DNA of 64,000 bases, taken from positions 806,001-870,000 of the forward strand of contig JARVLF010000016.1 in the NCBI GenBank assembly GCA_030849465.1, written 5' to 3'. The notes under the pieces were generated by a model. It was not told the origin of the DNA, did not search any database, and worked only from the letters and a program-made list of their open reading frames with translations. Shown here piece after piece: positions 32,105-42,318 of the stretch. Both the position numbers and the translations under genes were made by a program. The DNA comes from Moesziomyces globuligerus (taxonomy: Eukaryota > Basidiomycota > Ustilaginomycetes > Ustilaginales > Ustilaginaceae). Numbering within the stretch: the stretch's first letter is position 1; each line of letters begins with the position of its first letter.

Positions 32105-35100
32105 ATGATTGGCTCTCGATGCCTGGGCCCTAGCGGCCCGGCAACCGCAACTCGAGCGCTCCGTTCCTCGCGTGCTACACACGCACCATCCGCTCCGTCC
32201 GCACCGCTGGCGGAATGCTCGTACCATGTGTGGCAACCTCCACAGCACTCGTACCGATCGCAGGAACACGCACGCTTTCCACGAGCCTCGCGAAGCTTTG
32301 CGACCGACTCGCACAAACACGGAGGAATCCCTGCGCCGTCTCATACTGCCGCGTCTCTCGATTCGCGTGGATACGAATCTTTCGTCCATGATCCGCCGTT
32401 CGCAAAGGCCAAGGTCAAACGCCTTCGACCGATGTCCGACACCATTCCTGGCGATACACGCCTGGCAGCACTAGATCCGAACACGAAAGCCGACATCTTA
32501 CCAGACATCCGAATACGCTCTCGCCAAATCCGAGGTTCGGATCCTACACAAGGCTCGCAACTGCATACACCGGATCGTGCAGAAGCAGGGCTACAGTCGA
32601 AGTCTCGTGTGGACCCATCTTTACTCCTCAAGTATCTCACCACCACCGACGTCTCTGCGAAACAAAGAATCAAGTCTCACCTTCCCTCCGACCTTCTCCA
32701 GATAGACGCTTACCTACTGCTGCGAGAAAGCGACCCCCAGAGCCTTTCCGCGCTCTCGCCTCAAAACATATACGCACTCCTCAGATACGCTGGCAAGGAA
32801 AGTCTAGGCGGAGTTCTTGCGCTGCTCCTCCAAGACATCGTCGGTGCCGAGCTTTCCGATCCGAAGGGCAGACCCGGACTATTCCAAATCTACGCAGGAA
32901 CGACAGAGCGCTACCGTCTGCTGCGAGAAGTCCTGATCCAATGCACGCGATGCGACTTCTTGATACACGACGGTGCCGTCCTGAAGGTCTTCCTCCAAAT
33001 GCTTCATGATCTCTCCCAGATGCGCCAGGCTGGCTCTCATCCCACCGAAACGAATCCCCTCAGCGACAACGACACGACTCCTGCTTCCTTCGACGACAAG
33101 GAAAGCAACATCGTGCTTCCTGAAAGCTTCCCGGTCGGAGAGGCGAGGCGTCTCGTCAAGCTTGCACTGCGACTGGGCCGACCGGAGCTACTACCGATCG
33201 TACAGGCATTGCGTACGCATCTCGAAGCTCATACGCCGGAATTCCCAACTGCGCGCGAAGGCGCTCAACTCATCGCCTACTACTTGCAGCCCAATGTGCG
33301 CGACTTCGAAGCTGGGCTTGATGTTGTCCGCGCTCTCCGTGACACCAACGCAGTTTCGCAGGATCTCATCGATGATGCCATCCGCGACGGACGCGAGTAT
33401 TACACCTCTCTTAGAGCCGCCTTCTCGTCCAATACGGAGGACATGGATTCTCGCCCATCGGCCGAGGATCTAGAGAAGGTTTGCTTAGAAGTCTCGCTTC
33501 GTCTTGTCGGAATGAAGTGCGTCATGCTTCAGCTCTCCAACGGTGGTATCCAGTATCGCAAAGCGCTCGAGAGCTTGCTGACGGGCTTCCGTTTCGACCT
33601 CGTCGACTTGTGCCAGCAGCAACCCGATTGCGACCTGCGTTCTCTGCTGGATGTTCCTGTGCGCAATGTTCGCACAATCCTTCAAAACCTTGTGCAGAGC
33701 GACTCGAACAACAACTTCACGGAGCTGCTGTCTGCTCTGCAACGATGCGATCCTCGCATCATCGCCCTGTTGCCGAATGGCGACCTTCAGGAATTCTGCG
33801 ATGCAGCTCTTGCAAGATCAGCAATCCGTCAGGCCAACGAGATCTACGCTTTGTTCGTGAAGGCCAGGACGACAAGCGCTTGGACTACAAGCTTGCCTCT
33901 CGAATGCAGGCACATCCTTGCGCGCGACGGATGCCTCACCAGCTCCGATACTTTCATCTCGATGATGCGAGGCTTGCTCGGCAACGGCCAAAGGGTCAGC
34001 GTCATTGCCGTGCTTCGCTCACTCGGAATGCTCCCGTTGACGGAGGCCGCAGTCCGACAACTCAACGCTCGTTTCGTCTACGGGCAGCGATCGCGTTTGA
34101 TCAGCCTCTTGGCCGACGTCGGCCTCAGCGAGGATGCGTTTACACTCTTCCAACATTGGACTCAGCGTCGCTTCGAGGCAGATCTCGAATTCGATGCAGC
34201 CCTGGGAGTCGCCAGCACGTTCCGCAGCCCTGGTGCCGTCAAGGTGGCGGATCCGCTCGTCGAAAGGCAGGTCCGCCTGATGCACTACTTGGAGCGACAG
34301 ACTGGCATGTCGGGCGACTGTCTCGTAGCATTGGTTCGGTCTCTCTGCTCATCTCGGCAGCGTACAGCTGCCAACGCACCGCCAGCCCTTGACACCGCTA
34401 ACACGCCTACGCCCCCGCCTGCCGAGGAACAGCTGCAAAAGGCCAGGTTCGTCGTCGAGGTATTCGTGCAGTCCTGCACTCCGGTGGATTGGACGCACTA
34501 TCGCCTCACTGCGCTGGCTCGAGCCTGCTTCCTGGTCAAGGATGTACCTGGTGCCTTCTATGCACTCGCGCAGATCAGCTTCCTTCGTGAGGTGCCGGAC
34601 CAGGTCGATGTTGCGGTTCTGCTTGGCGGCTTGATGGGTGTTGATGCGGACCGGGCGGTCGAACTCTTCATTCAACATGCTACTGTCCCCGAGAACATCA
34701 AAGCGCAAACTGGCAAACACAAGTTTCAGGAAGAGCACGTAACAACGACAGGGACGAAACGCCATACCGCCAAGGTAGTGACCATCGCCCCAATGCGGGT
34801 ATCACCTGCGCTGGTGTCATCGCTTATCAATCGAGCCATTGCCCTAGGCCGCATGGATCTGACAGATCGCCTGTATGCTTTCAGCAAAGCGATGGGCATC
34901 TCGTCAAAGTTGGACTTCGTCGCGTCCCTCCGGGCGCTTTACCTTCCCGACATAGCACCGAACGAGGTGGTGAAGACCATCGATCTTGTGCGTCAGAACG
35001 GATGGACACCGGATCCAGGCCTTCTCGACAGCCTCGCTCAACGTCTGTTGCAGCGAGCACGAAAGCGGAACGTATTACCTCTGCATTCGACTCAGGAAGA

Positions 35101-35971
35101 CGCCGGAGAGGGACGAGATAGCACAGTGCGTTTCGTACGACCGCTCCACGAGCGCCTGGGCTTGGTCAGAGCTGCAACCAACCTGATGCGAATCAGCGCC
35201 GAAAGGGAGGTCGTCAACCTAGCATCAGTTCGTCTCACGCTAGAGACGGTCATGGGTGTCAGAGGGGCGTTTGCGCGTCCTGCGAACTCGGACGTCTCTA
35301 TCGCAAAGACAGAGGCTTCTTCGCTACGTGCGAAAGAGAGAGATCAAGAAAGACGGCGGCTTCAGTGGATCGCCGTTTTGGACGGGGTTGTGCACACGCT
35401 TCGATGGGCCAAGTTCTTCGACACGGGCGACGACTACCGACAAAGTCTACCGCTGTGGAAGTCGAGTAAGGCTGGAGATGGTCAGCTCGTACCGGCCGAG
35501 CTGGATGAGTTGGTAGATCTCGGGTTTCCCCTCATCCGCCGACGGCGACCGACCTCGGGAAGGGGCACGACATCCACGGCTCCTGCTCTGAACACACCAC
35601 CTGGGTCCGAAGATGTCTCTCGGTCGCAAAATGCCGCAGACATGGTCAGAGAGGGCGTGCCACAGCGTTTCGGCCACCGCTTGCCGAATGCTCTTCCAGT
35701 CGACCTCTTCTGTCGACTGATCGAAGCCTACCTGGCTCTGGCGGACGTGGCTGGAGCAGCGGAAGTCGCTTCGTGGATGCGCGACGAGGTCGGCATGGAC
35801 ATCGATCATCAAAGCGCCGATGCTTCCGCCTTCGTGGACCGCATCAAGGCCGCGGTGCGAGCACGAGAAGGCGACGGTGGGCAGTTGGAGAGAAGCAGCA
35901 TTCTGTGCATGCTGGCTGGACAGCAAGGAACAGCACACACGAAGGGGTGGTGGAATCTTCACGGTCACTAA
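32105..35971 (+). CDS. Large putative mitochondrial helical-repeat (PPR-like) protein
   Basis: A single exon encodes 1288 aa from the ATG at 32105, or 1407 aa if the in-frame ATG at 31748 is used. The N-terminus is rich in R, S and A with almost no acidic residues and contains RASRSFATDS, a typical mitochondrial presequence with a processing-like RSF site. The rest is alpha-helical with many leucines. Repeated helix pairs resemble degenerate PPR/TPR units, for example around SALVSSLINRA-like stretches: LVSSLINRAIALGRMDLTDR, VRQNGWTPDPGLLDSLAQRL and IEAYLALADVAGAAEVASWM. PPR proteins bind organellar RNA; here that is inference from the helical pattern and targeting signal. No catalytic motif was seen. 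It is probably a rapidly evolving fungal mitochondrial expression factor. Confidence 0.65.
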   Translation: MIGSRCLGPSGPATATRALRSSRATHAPSAPSAPLAECSYHVWQPPQHSYRSQEHARFPRASRSFATDSHKHGGIPAPSHTAASLDSRGYESFVHDPPFAKAKVKRLRPMSDTIPGDTRLAALDPNTKADILPDIRIRSRQIRGSDPTQGSQLHTPDRAEAGLQSKSRVDPSLLLKYLTTTDVSAKQRIKSHLPSDLLQIDAYLLLRESDPQSLSALSPQNIYALLRYAGKESLGGVLALLLQDIVGAELSDPKGRPGLFQIYAGTTERYRLLREVLIQCTRCDFLIHDGAVLKVFLQMLHDLSQMRQAGSHPTETNPLSDNDTTPASFDDKESNIVLPESFPVGEARRLVKLALRLGRPELLPIVQALRTHLEAHTPEFPTAREGAQLIAYYLQPNVRDFEAGLDVVRALRDTNAVSQDLIDDAIRDGREYYTSLRAAFSSNTEDMDSRPSAEDLEKVCLEVSLRLVGMKCVMLQLSNGGIQYRKALESLLTGFRFDLVDLCQQQPDCDLRSLLDVPVRNVRTILQNLVQSDSNNNFTELLSALQRCDPRIIALLPNGDLQEFCDAALARSAIRQANEIYALFVKARTTSAWTTSLPLECRHILARDGCLTSSDTFISMMRGLLGNGQRVSVIAVLRSLGMLPLTEAAVRQLNARFVYGQRSRLISLLADVGLSEDAFTLFQHWTQRRFEADLEFDAALGVASTFRSPGAVKVADPLVERQVRLMHYLERQTGMSGDCLVALVRSLCSSRQRTAANAPPALDTANTPTPPPAEEQLQKARFVVEVFVQSCTPVDWTHYRLTALARACFLVKDVPGAFYALAQISFLREVPDQVDVAVLLGGLMGVDADRAVELFIQHATVPENIKAQTGKHKFQEEHVTTTGTKRHTAKVVTIAPMRVSPALVSSLINRAIALGRMDLTDRLYAFSKAMGISSKLDFVASLRALYLPDIAPNEVVKTIDLVRQNGWTPDPGLLDSLAQRLLQRARKRNVLPLHSTQEDAGEGRDSTVRFVRPLHERLGLVRAATNLMRISAEREVVNLASVRLTLETVMGVRGAFARPANSDVSIAKTEASSLRAKERDQERRRLQWIAVLDGVVHTLRWAKFFDTGDDYRQSLPLWKSSKAGDGQLVPAELDELVDLGFPLIRRRRPTSGRGTTSTAPALNTPPGSEDVSRSQNAADMVREGVPQRFGHRLPNALPVDLFCRLIEAYLALADVAGAAEVASWMRDEVGMDIDHQSADASAFVDRIKAAVRAREGDGGQLERSSILCMLAGQQGTAHTKGWWNLHGH

Positions 35972-36562
35972 GCAGCATCCATGTACTTTAAATGCCTATC
36001 TGCTCGAGAAACACAGAGTTCATCGATTTGTTGCATGTGGTTGCCCATCCGCTCCGTGCTGGACATGCGTGATAGCGAAGAAGAGTGGCAGCTGTATGGC
36101 TTTGTTGATGGTAGGGAGAGGCACGCGACTGATTCGCACGATAAAAAGTGACCAGAATGCAAGGCTGTAACCGTTCCTCTCCGGCTCGGCGTGGCTGGAC
36201 AGCGCGAGGCTGATCGGATCGTGCGCCGGAAGGAGCGAGGTCGAGTTGGATTCAAATTCGGTATTTCTCTCTGCTCGAGCCAATTACGATTCCGCCTCTG
36301 TGGAATTCAAAAACGAGGCAATTGGATCCAAGCGTTGGAAGGTGTGCGCTAGAGTGTCGTGGTTGAGCCTTGGGGTTCTGGCGTGCGAGAAAGGCGGGCC
36401 GCTCTCTCTGGGCTGGTTGCGGCTTGGCTGCGCGCCCGTGAGCCAGCCCAGGCGAGGTTCTTCGCGCCGCCTTCAAACATCTGCCAACTCCCTCGCCGCT
36501 CTCCACCGCATTTCCTCCACCTCCTCATCACATCCTTTACCGCCTTCCGACAGTCGCCCAGA
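35972..36562. other. Intergenic: ATP16 promoter
   Basis: About 590 bp between same-strand genes. The last 100 bp are CT-rich, as usual for leaders in this window. No gene was recognised. Confidence 0.6.
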
Positions 36563-37631
36563 ATGATCGCTCGTGCCGCCCTCCGATCCAGCCTTCGCGC
36601 CGTCAAGGCCCCCAGCCCGCTCGCCCAGCTCGGCGCCCGCCGTGGCTACGCCGAGGCCGTCAGCGACAAGCTCAAGCTCTCCTTCATCCTTCCCCACGAG
36701 GTAAGATCTCTTTAGCAGGATGTCCCCGACTCGATCGCATCCGTACACCCCGCACATGCAGCCAAGTGGCGAGGGAGTCGCAGCAGGCCTTTTCAGCAGA
36801 CCGGAAACAACGACAGGAAGCAGCATCCGAGAACTGGCCTATTCGACACCAACAGGCTTGCAGAGGAGAGAAGGGACATAGCTCAGAAAGGAGTAGGAAA
36901 GTGCGCGATTTGCCATGCTGCACTTTGGCCCTGGCCAGACCATACGGCAGAATGACCGCGCAGGGAACTTTGACCCTGCACATGACACCCGGCGGCTGCA
37001 TCCGGGTCAGCAGGGCAAAGGCTTGCGCCTTGAAGATGCCAACAGATCTTCGACGAGGCACCTGAAGGAAAGACACTGCTATGGACAGGAGCATCACTGT
37101 GGCGCTTACCATTGCTGCGACACTATATCGCCGGAGGCTCTGCATGCTGGGAAAGAGAATTGCGGATGCACGAGCACGGATCTTGATATCACCGTGCCTG
37201 ATTCAGTAGACTGACCCTTCCCTGCTTGCGTTTCTCTCGTATTCTTCCGCTGGCGACTCTAGGCCATCTACAACTCGACCGAGGTGACCCAGGTCAACAT
37301 CGCGGCATCGACAGGAGACATGGGTATCCTCGCCTCGCACGTTCCCTCTGTTGAGGAGCTGCGACCCGGTGTGCTCGAGGTGGTCGAGTCGAGCGGTGCC
37401 AAGAAGTGGTTCGTCTCGGGCGGCTTCGCCACGGTGCACCCCAACAACAAGCTCGTCGTCAACGCCATCGAGGCGTACCCGCTCGAGAACTTCTCGGTCG
37501 AGGCTGTGCGCTCGGCGCTCAACGAGGCCCAGCGCGTCGCCTCGTCGTCGTCGTCTGCGGAAGCCAAGGCCGAGGCCGAGATTGAGATCGAGGTCTACAC
37601 CGCCCTCCAGGCCGCCCTCGGCCGTTCTTAA
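36563..37631 (+). CDS. ATP16: F1Fo ATP synthase subunit delta
   Basis: Exons 36563-36700 and 37263-37631 are joined in phase 0 across a 562-nt intron (GTAAGA...CTCTAG), giving 168 aa. The mitochondrial delta subunit, equivalent to bacterial epsilon, is part of the central stalk that couples Fo rotation to F1 catalysis. Exon 1 encodes a mitochondrial presequence (MIARAALRSSLRAVKAPSP, then RRGYAEAV) and the first strand LKLSFILPHE. Exon 2 carries STEVTQVNIAASTGDMGIL, HVPSVEELRPGVLEV, KKWFVSGGFATVHPN and the C-terminal helical hairpin. The length fits the family. The intron is several times longer than the others here, apart from that of EPL1, and reading through exon 1 meets a stop within a few codons. 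Confidence 0.94.
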
Positions 37632-38001
37632 TCGTGCGGCGAACTTGCACTGCCCGTGGAACTGCATCAGCGTCCAATAGCGTCGACGTCGGGATTAAGG
37701 TCGATGTAGTCGCTCTGGACGCTGATCTGCGCGGCTCGTCTGGTCTTCTGCCTCACACACGAATGCGAAACCTTTAGAATCACTTTGCAGCGTGGGGCTA
37801 GCGATGCTCATCGTGCCCTGCCACGTCGGGAGGGTGAGAGGTGATGGAAAGGGCCCCGTCTTGGCGGTTTGGAAGGCATGAGATGCGATTGAATGGATAC
37901 AAATACAGATGCTACGGGGAAAGCCAAGAGGTCCTAGCGAAAGATGCGGAGAGTGCGACGGATGTGGGAGAAATGCAAGGGGAGGATGGAGCATGTGTGG
38001 G
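37632..38001. other. Intergenic between convergent ATP16 and TFA2
   Basis: About 370 bp. Only the 3' flanks of the two genes; nothing else was recognised. Confidence 0.6.
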
Positions 38002-38851
38002 CTAAGAGGGCTTGACAAAGTCCTGGGAGAGGTCGACGCCTTCGAGATGGGTGTTTTGCAGCTTGAAGCGGCGCGGGCCGGAGCCCTTTTTCTTCTTCTT
38101 GTTCTTGGCGTTGGCGGCGAGCTGAGCCGCCGAGACGGGGTTGTCCAGCATGTCGGTAGTCGAGAGACCCTCGCGTTCGAGCTCCTTGGGCAGATCGACG
38201 AGGTCCGGCACCTTGAGCTCGTGCCACAGCTCCTTGAACTCTACCACCAGCAACGCCATTCAAGATCTTAGTCAGTACACAATCTTGAGGATGAGAACCC
38301 GAGCATGATATCAGCGGCAACGTACCATCATCCACGCCCTTTGCCTCTTTCCCTCTGAGCGGGTTCCAGAAGACCTGTTTGATGGCGCCGTCGCGCTGAC
38401 CTCTAAGCACGAGCACCTCCCTATCTTCTCTCGGTTCGACCTTGCTGAGTTCCTCGATCGCATCTCTAGCAGCCGGATAGCTTTCGCGGAGTTCTGCGAG
38501 GCGCATACCTGCTGCGGACGAGTTGCGCGCGCCGTTGCCCGGGTTGAGGTAGCGGTCCTTGAGCAAAGCGACGAGATCGGCAGGCGTGCGGAGATCGTAG
38601 TCGGGCTTGTACATCCACAGATCGGTCTTGGCATCGTACGTCACGCGGTCGTGGACCTTGAAGCGGGCAAACAGGCCGCTGTTGGGATTGAGCAGCGCAG
38701 GCAGGCCCTGCGCCAGCGCAAAGTCCTCCAGACGCACCGGGTTGGCATGGTGCTTGAGCGCATCGATGGCCGAAGCGAGCTGCGTGTTCTCGTGAATGCC
38801 CGAGCCGGTGTTCGCCGGCTGGCTGTAGACCGTCGTGGGCTCCCGGCTCAT
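38002..38851 (-). CDS. TFA2: Transcription factor TFIIE subunit beta
   Basis: Two exons on the minus strand, 38851-38326 and 38240-38002, flank an 85-nt intron (donor GTACGT, branch TACTGAC, acceptor GGTAG), giving 254 aa. TFIIE recruits TFIIH to the RNA polymerase II pre-initiation complex. The winged-helix region is recognisable: AIDALKHHANPVRLEDFAL, the hydrophobic wing ALLNPNSGLFARFKVHDRV, then YDAKTDLWMYKPDYDLR. A second winged-helix-like part ends EVLVLRGQRDGAIKQVFWNP. The junction restores VDDEFKELWHELKVPD, a conserved C-terminal motif of the beta subunit, and the protein ends in a lysine-rich tail. The upstream in-frame start is TTG, so the ATG at 38851 is used. It is shorter than yeast Tfa2 at the N-terminus. 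Confidence 0.88.
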
Positions 38852-39694
38852 CGTGAAGATTGCGCACAAGGAAATTGGAGCAGATCGTAGACGAAGCGCA
38901 AGATGGGGTCGAGAGGCCTCCCCAACAGCACCAAGGGTCCCAGCGTTGGAAGTCGCTGACGAGCTTGATCGGGCCCGATGAGAAAAATCGCGATGAGATG
39001 TGATGCGTGAAATGCACGATTCGGAGGGTCTGCTGCATCCGGTGGCCGCGCGCCAAAAGCGAGGCTGGGCTGAGTGAGCTCGAGCACTGTCTTTGGACTG
39101 CCTGTGGGCAGCTGCAAAACGTCCGAGCTAGAGCCAAGCCACAGCGGCTTTAGCGCCCGAACGGCAGCATTGCGAAACAGCCTTTCACGCCTCATTTCTT
39201 AGCAGACTGGGCTGGCGACAACGGCTCGGACGCTTCACCGATCCGGTTGAGCCTCGAGCGCCCCCGCGTGGGCATCTGCATGGTCGCTGCTCTGTCACCG
39301 CCGCTCCTCGCTCTTGTGCCCAACGCCAGTGGCTGTCGGCAAGCTTCCGGCACTCGCTTCCACCGTATGACAGCAAGCCCACATCTCGATCTACATCCCA
39401 AAGCTTTCCAAGCAAGTCGCATCGCGTGGTTCCCTCCGACATCCCCCATCACCACCAACTTCATCTTCGTCACCTCCCTCGCGCCTCCTTTTCGACCTCA
39501 GACTGCCGCATCCCTGAGCAACAATCCGCGCGTGAACGGTCGACCGCCTCGTCAGACGTTATCTTGATCTAGCGTGGTTGACCTTCTACCGCAACTCCAG
39601 CCCTGTGCCCATTGTGCGTACCGACGATCGCTTCCGCAAACGCACCTGCCCTTGCCATTGACGCGCCAGCTAGCTGCGCTAAGCCTCCACCACC
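38852..39694. promoter_or_regulatory. Divergent region between TFA2 and the ABCD transporter
   Basis: These 843 bp hold both promoters. The stretch preceding the transporter start (39400-39690) is CT/C-rich. No fatty-acid response motif (CCTCGG or CCGAGG) was found. No ORF or RNA was recognised. Confidence 0.4.
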
Positions 39695-41983
39695 ATGCAC
39701 GTCCAGTCTCGGCTTCGGCCGATGTTGGACGAACTCAAGATGAAGGGCATGACCTACGGTATCAACTTCTTCATGGCCTACCGTCGCAACCACGCCGCCA
39801 TCCAGCGCTTCCTTCGAGTCTCGTACATCATCTTCATCCTCCACAACCTCACCCGCACCCTCCGAAGCGGCTCCAAAAAGAAGCCCAAGAAGCCCACCCC
39901 AGCTGCTGCGAAGGATGCCTCCGAAAAGGCCGGCGCAGTAACAGGCGCACCGCCAGCTGAAGACTTGGACGACTCGTCCGCACGAGGCCGAGGCGGACGA
40001 AGAGGCAAAAAGAGCCGCGGTCCGCGCGTCGAGGTCGATGCTGTCTTCTTCGAGCGCCTCAAGCGCATCCTCCGCATCGTCGTCCCCGGATGGCGCTCCA
40101 AGGAGGCCGGCCTCCTCATGCTCCACACCCTCTTCCTCGTCTTGCGAACCATGCTCTCGCTCTATGTCGCCGATCTCGACGGCCGCATCGTCTCTGCCCT
40201 CGTCCGCTCCCAGACCCGCCAGTTCATCACCGGCATCCTCTGGTGGATGGCCGTCGCAGTGCCCGCCACCTACACAAACTCCATGATCGAATTCCTCCAG
40301 TCCAAGCTCGCGCTCTCCTACCGAAGCCGCCTCACCAAGCGCGTCCACGACGCCTACTTGACCGACATGACCTTCTACAAGCTCGGCAACCTCGACGACC
40401 GCATCAAAAACGCCGATCAGCTCATCACCGTCGACGTGGCAAAGTTCAGCAAGTCGCTCGCCGAGATCTACAGCAACTTTGCCAAACCCATCCTCGACGT
40501 GTGCCTGTACAACTACCAGCTCAGTGGCCGCGTGGGCGCCGAGGCGCTCATCGGCATCAACATGCTCGTCTCCGCCTCCGCCACGCTCCTCCGCAAGCTC
40601 ACGCCGCCCTTCGGCCAGTACGCCGCCACGGAGCAGCAGCTCGAGGGCGAGTTCCGCTTCAACCACTCGCGCCTCATCGAGAATGCCGAAGAGATCGCCC
40701 TCTTCCGCGGCCAGTCCGCCGAGCAGAACGTCATCGAGCGCGCCTACTTCTCGCTCATCAAGCACGTCAACCGCGTCTACCGCATCCGCATCATCCACGG
40801 CATGACCGAGGAGGGCATCATCAAGTGGCTCTGGGGCGCCCTCGGCCTCTGCATCTGCGCCGTTCCCGTCTTCGTCCGCCTGCCCGGTGGCGGCAAGGGC
40901 CTCGATCTCGGCTCGCGCACCGAGTCCTTCGTCACCAACCGTCGCCTCTTGCTCTCCTCCTCCGACGCCTTTGGTCGTGTCATGTACTCGTACAAGGAGA
41001 TCTCCGAGCTCGCCGGCTACACGGCGCGTGTCTCGGAGCTGCTCGACACGATGGACGCCATCAAGGCCGGCAAGTTTGAGAAGAAGCTCGTCTCTTCGGC
41101 TTCGATTGAGGAGAATGCGCTTGTGCTGCAGGGTCGTGGTACCATCCAGGAGGATCCGTCGCGCGCCGCCGGCGTCGAGTTCAAGGACGTGCCCATCGTC
41201 AGCCCCAACGGAGACATCCTCGTGCCCAAGCTCAGCTTCTACGTGCAGCCGGGCCAGCATCTGCTCATCATCGGCCCCAACGGATGCGGCAAGAGCTCGC
41301 TCTTCCGCATCCTCGGCGGTCTGTGGCCCGTGTACGGCGGCACGGTCAAGAAGCCGCCTACGTCCGAATTCACCTACATCCCCCAGCGTCCTTACCTCTC
41401 GCTCGGCACGCTTCGCGACCAGATTATCTACCCACACACGGCGCAGGAGATGCGCGCGCGCGGCAAGACCGACGAGGACCTGCTCGACATCCTGCGCGTG
41501 CTCCAGATCGAACACATTGTCGCTCGCGAGGGCGGATGGGATGTGCAGCGCGAGTGGCGAGATGCGCTCTCGGGCGGCGACAAGCAGCGCATCGCCATGG
41601 CGCGCCTCTTCTACCACAAGCCCAAGTACGCCATTCTCGACGAGTGCACCTCGGCCGTCACGCTCGAGATCGAAAAGATCATGTACGACCACGCCACCGA
41701 ACTCGGCATCACCATGCTCACCGTCTCGCACCGTCCTTCGCTCTGGAAGTACCACAGCTACGTGCTCCAGTACGACGGTCAGGGCGGCTACGTCTTCACC
41801 AAGCTCGATGCCGAGAAGAGGCTCGCGCTCCAGGAGGAGAAGCAGGCCCTCGAACAGAAGCTCCTCCAGGTGCCCAGGTGGCAGGAGAGGCTCGACGCGT
41901 TGAAGGAGGCCAGGAGAGAGCGCAACCACTCCCGCGTGGGCTCGCCCGTCCAGGAGAAGCTGCCTCCCGTCATGGCGGCCTGA
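39695..41983 (+). CDS. Peroxisomal ABCD-family half transporter (Pxa1/Pxa2, ALDP-like)
   Basis: A single exon encodes 762 aa, close to human ALDP. ABCD half transporters dimerise in the peroxisomal membrane and import long-chain fatty acids or their CoA esters for beta-oxidation. The basic N-terminus contains the [12 protein letters not shown] segment. The transmembrane region includes [15 protein letters not shown] and the diagnostic EAA-like loop [13 protein letters not shown]. The nucleotide-binding domain has Walker [10 protein letters not shown] (about residue 527), the signature [14 protein letters not shown] (about residue 623), Walker [11 protein letters not shown] and the switch region [12 protein letters not shown], which is characteristic of subfamily D. 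A C-terminal coiled coil follows. Whether it is the Pxa1 or the Pxa2 partner cannot be decided here. It fits functionally with the PTS2 thiolase at 2.2 kb. Confidence 0.92.
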   Translation: MHVQSRLRPMLDELKMKGMTYGINFFMAYRRNHAAIQRFLRVSYIIFILHNLTRTLRSGSKKKPKKPTPAAAKDASEKAGAVTGAPPAEDLDDSSARGRGGRRGKKSRGPRVEVDAVFFERLKRILRIVVPGWRSKEAGLLMLHTLFLVLRTMLSLYVADLDGRIVSALVRSQTRQFITGILWWMAVAVPATYTNSMIEFLQSKLALSYRSRLTKRVHDAYLTDMTFYKLGNLDDRIKNADQLITVDVAKFSKSLAEIYSNFAKPILDVCLYNYQLSGRVGAEALIGINMLVSASATLLRKLTPPFGQYAATEQQLEGEFRFNHSRLIENAEEIALFRGQSAEQNVIERAYFSLIKHVNRVYRIRIIHGMTEEGIIKWLWGALGLCICAVPVFVRLPGGGKGLDLGSRTESFVTNRRLLLSSSDAFGRVMYSYKEISELAGYTARVSELLDTMDAIKAGKFEKKLVSSASIEENALVLQGRGTIQEDPSRAAGVEFKDVPIVSPNGDILVPKLSFYVQPGQHLLIIGPNGCGKSSLFRILGGLWPVYGGTVKKPPTSEFTYIPQRPYLSLGTLRDQIIYPHTAQEMRARGKTDEDLLDILRVLQIEHIVAREGGWDVQREWRDALSGGDKQRIAMARLFYHKPKYAILDECTSAVTLEIEKIMYDHATELGITMLTVSHRPSLWKYHSYVLQYDGQGGYVFTKLDAEKRLALQEEKQALEQKLLQVPRWQERLDALKEARRERNHSRVGSPVQEKLPPVMAA

Positions 41984-42318
41984 AATTTGCAATGTAGTGA
42001 GATCTTTCCGCTTTCAATGAGTCTTCTGATACCTTCACAGCTGCATCAGTGTGTGCGAGACCGGGTCACGAGGATCGGAGGAGAGAAGCGCCAGACACTG
42101 AAAGAGTGAGCGTCAGGTCGTGTGAGCCGGGTGTGGAGGTGTTGCTGAGTTCCGAGTTCCGCGCAGAAAAGCTCGCGGACTGGAAAATTTGCTGGAAGAA
42201 AAGGGTTCACTGCCGGTGGGCAGCCGTGCTGGGCCTAACCGCGTTCGGGTCCTACGCTGGGCTGGCTCTCACCATCATCCAAGACCATCTCGTCCACTTC
42301 ACTATAGATGCGCAGAGG
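41984..42318. other. Intergenic upstream of the PPR-type gene
   Basis: About 335 bp. The downstream frame is open from 42049 but has no ATG before 42319. Nothing else was recognised. Confidence 0.5.

Noticed and set aside
36701..37262. Intronic C/D-box snoRNA in ATP16
   Set aside because: No TGATGA C box with a correctly spaced CTGA D box was visible; only the unusual length remains.
39569..41992. 807-aa open frame on the minus strand covering the whole ABCD transporter
   Set aside because: It is an antisense shadow. The transporter strand carries all catalytic motifs, while the antisense product is a composition-driven sequence without any. The same applies to 2144-3532, 4228-6291, 25924-27084 and 46587-48416.
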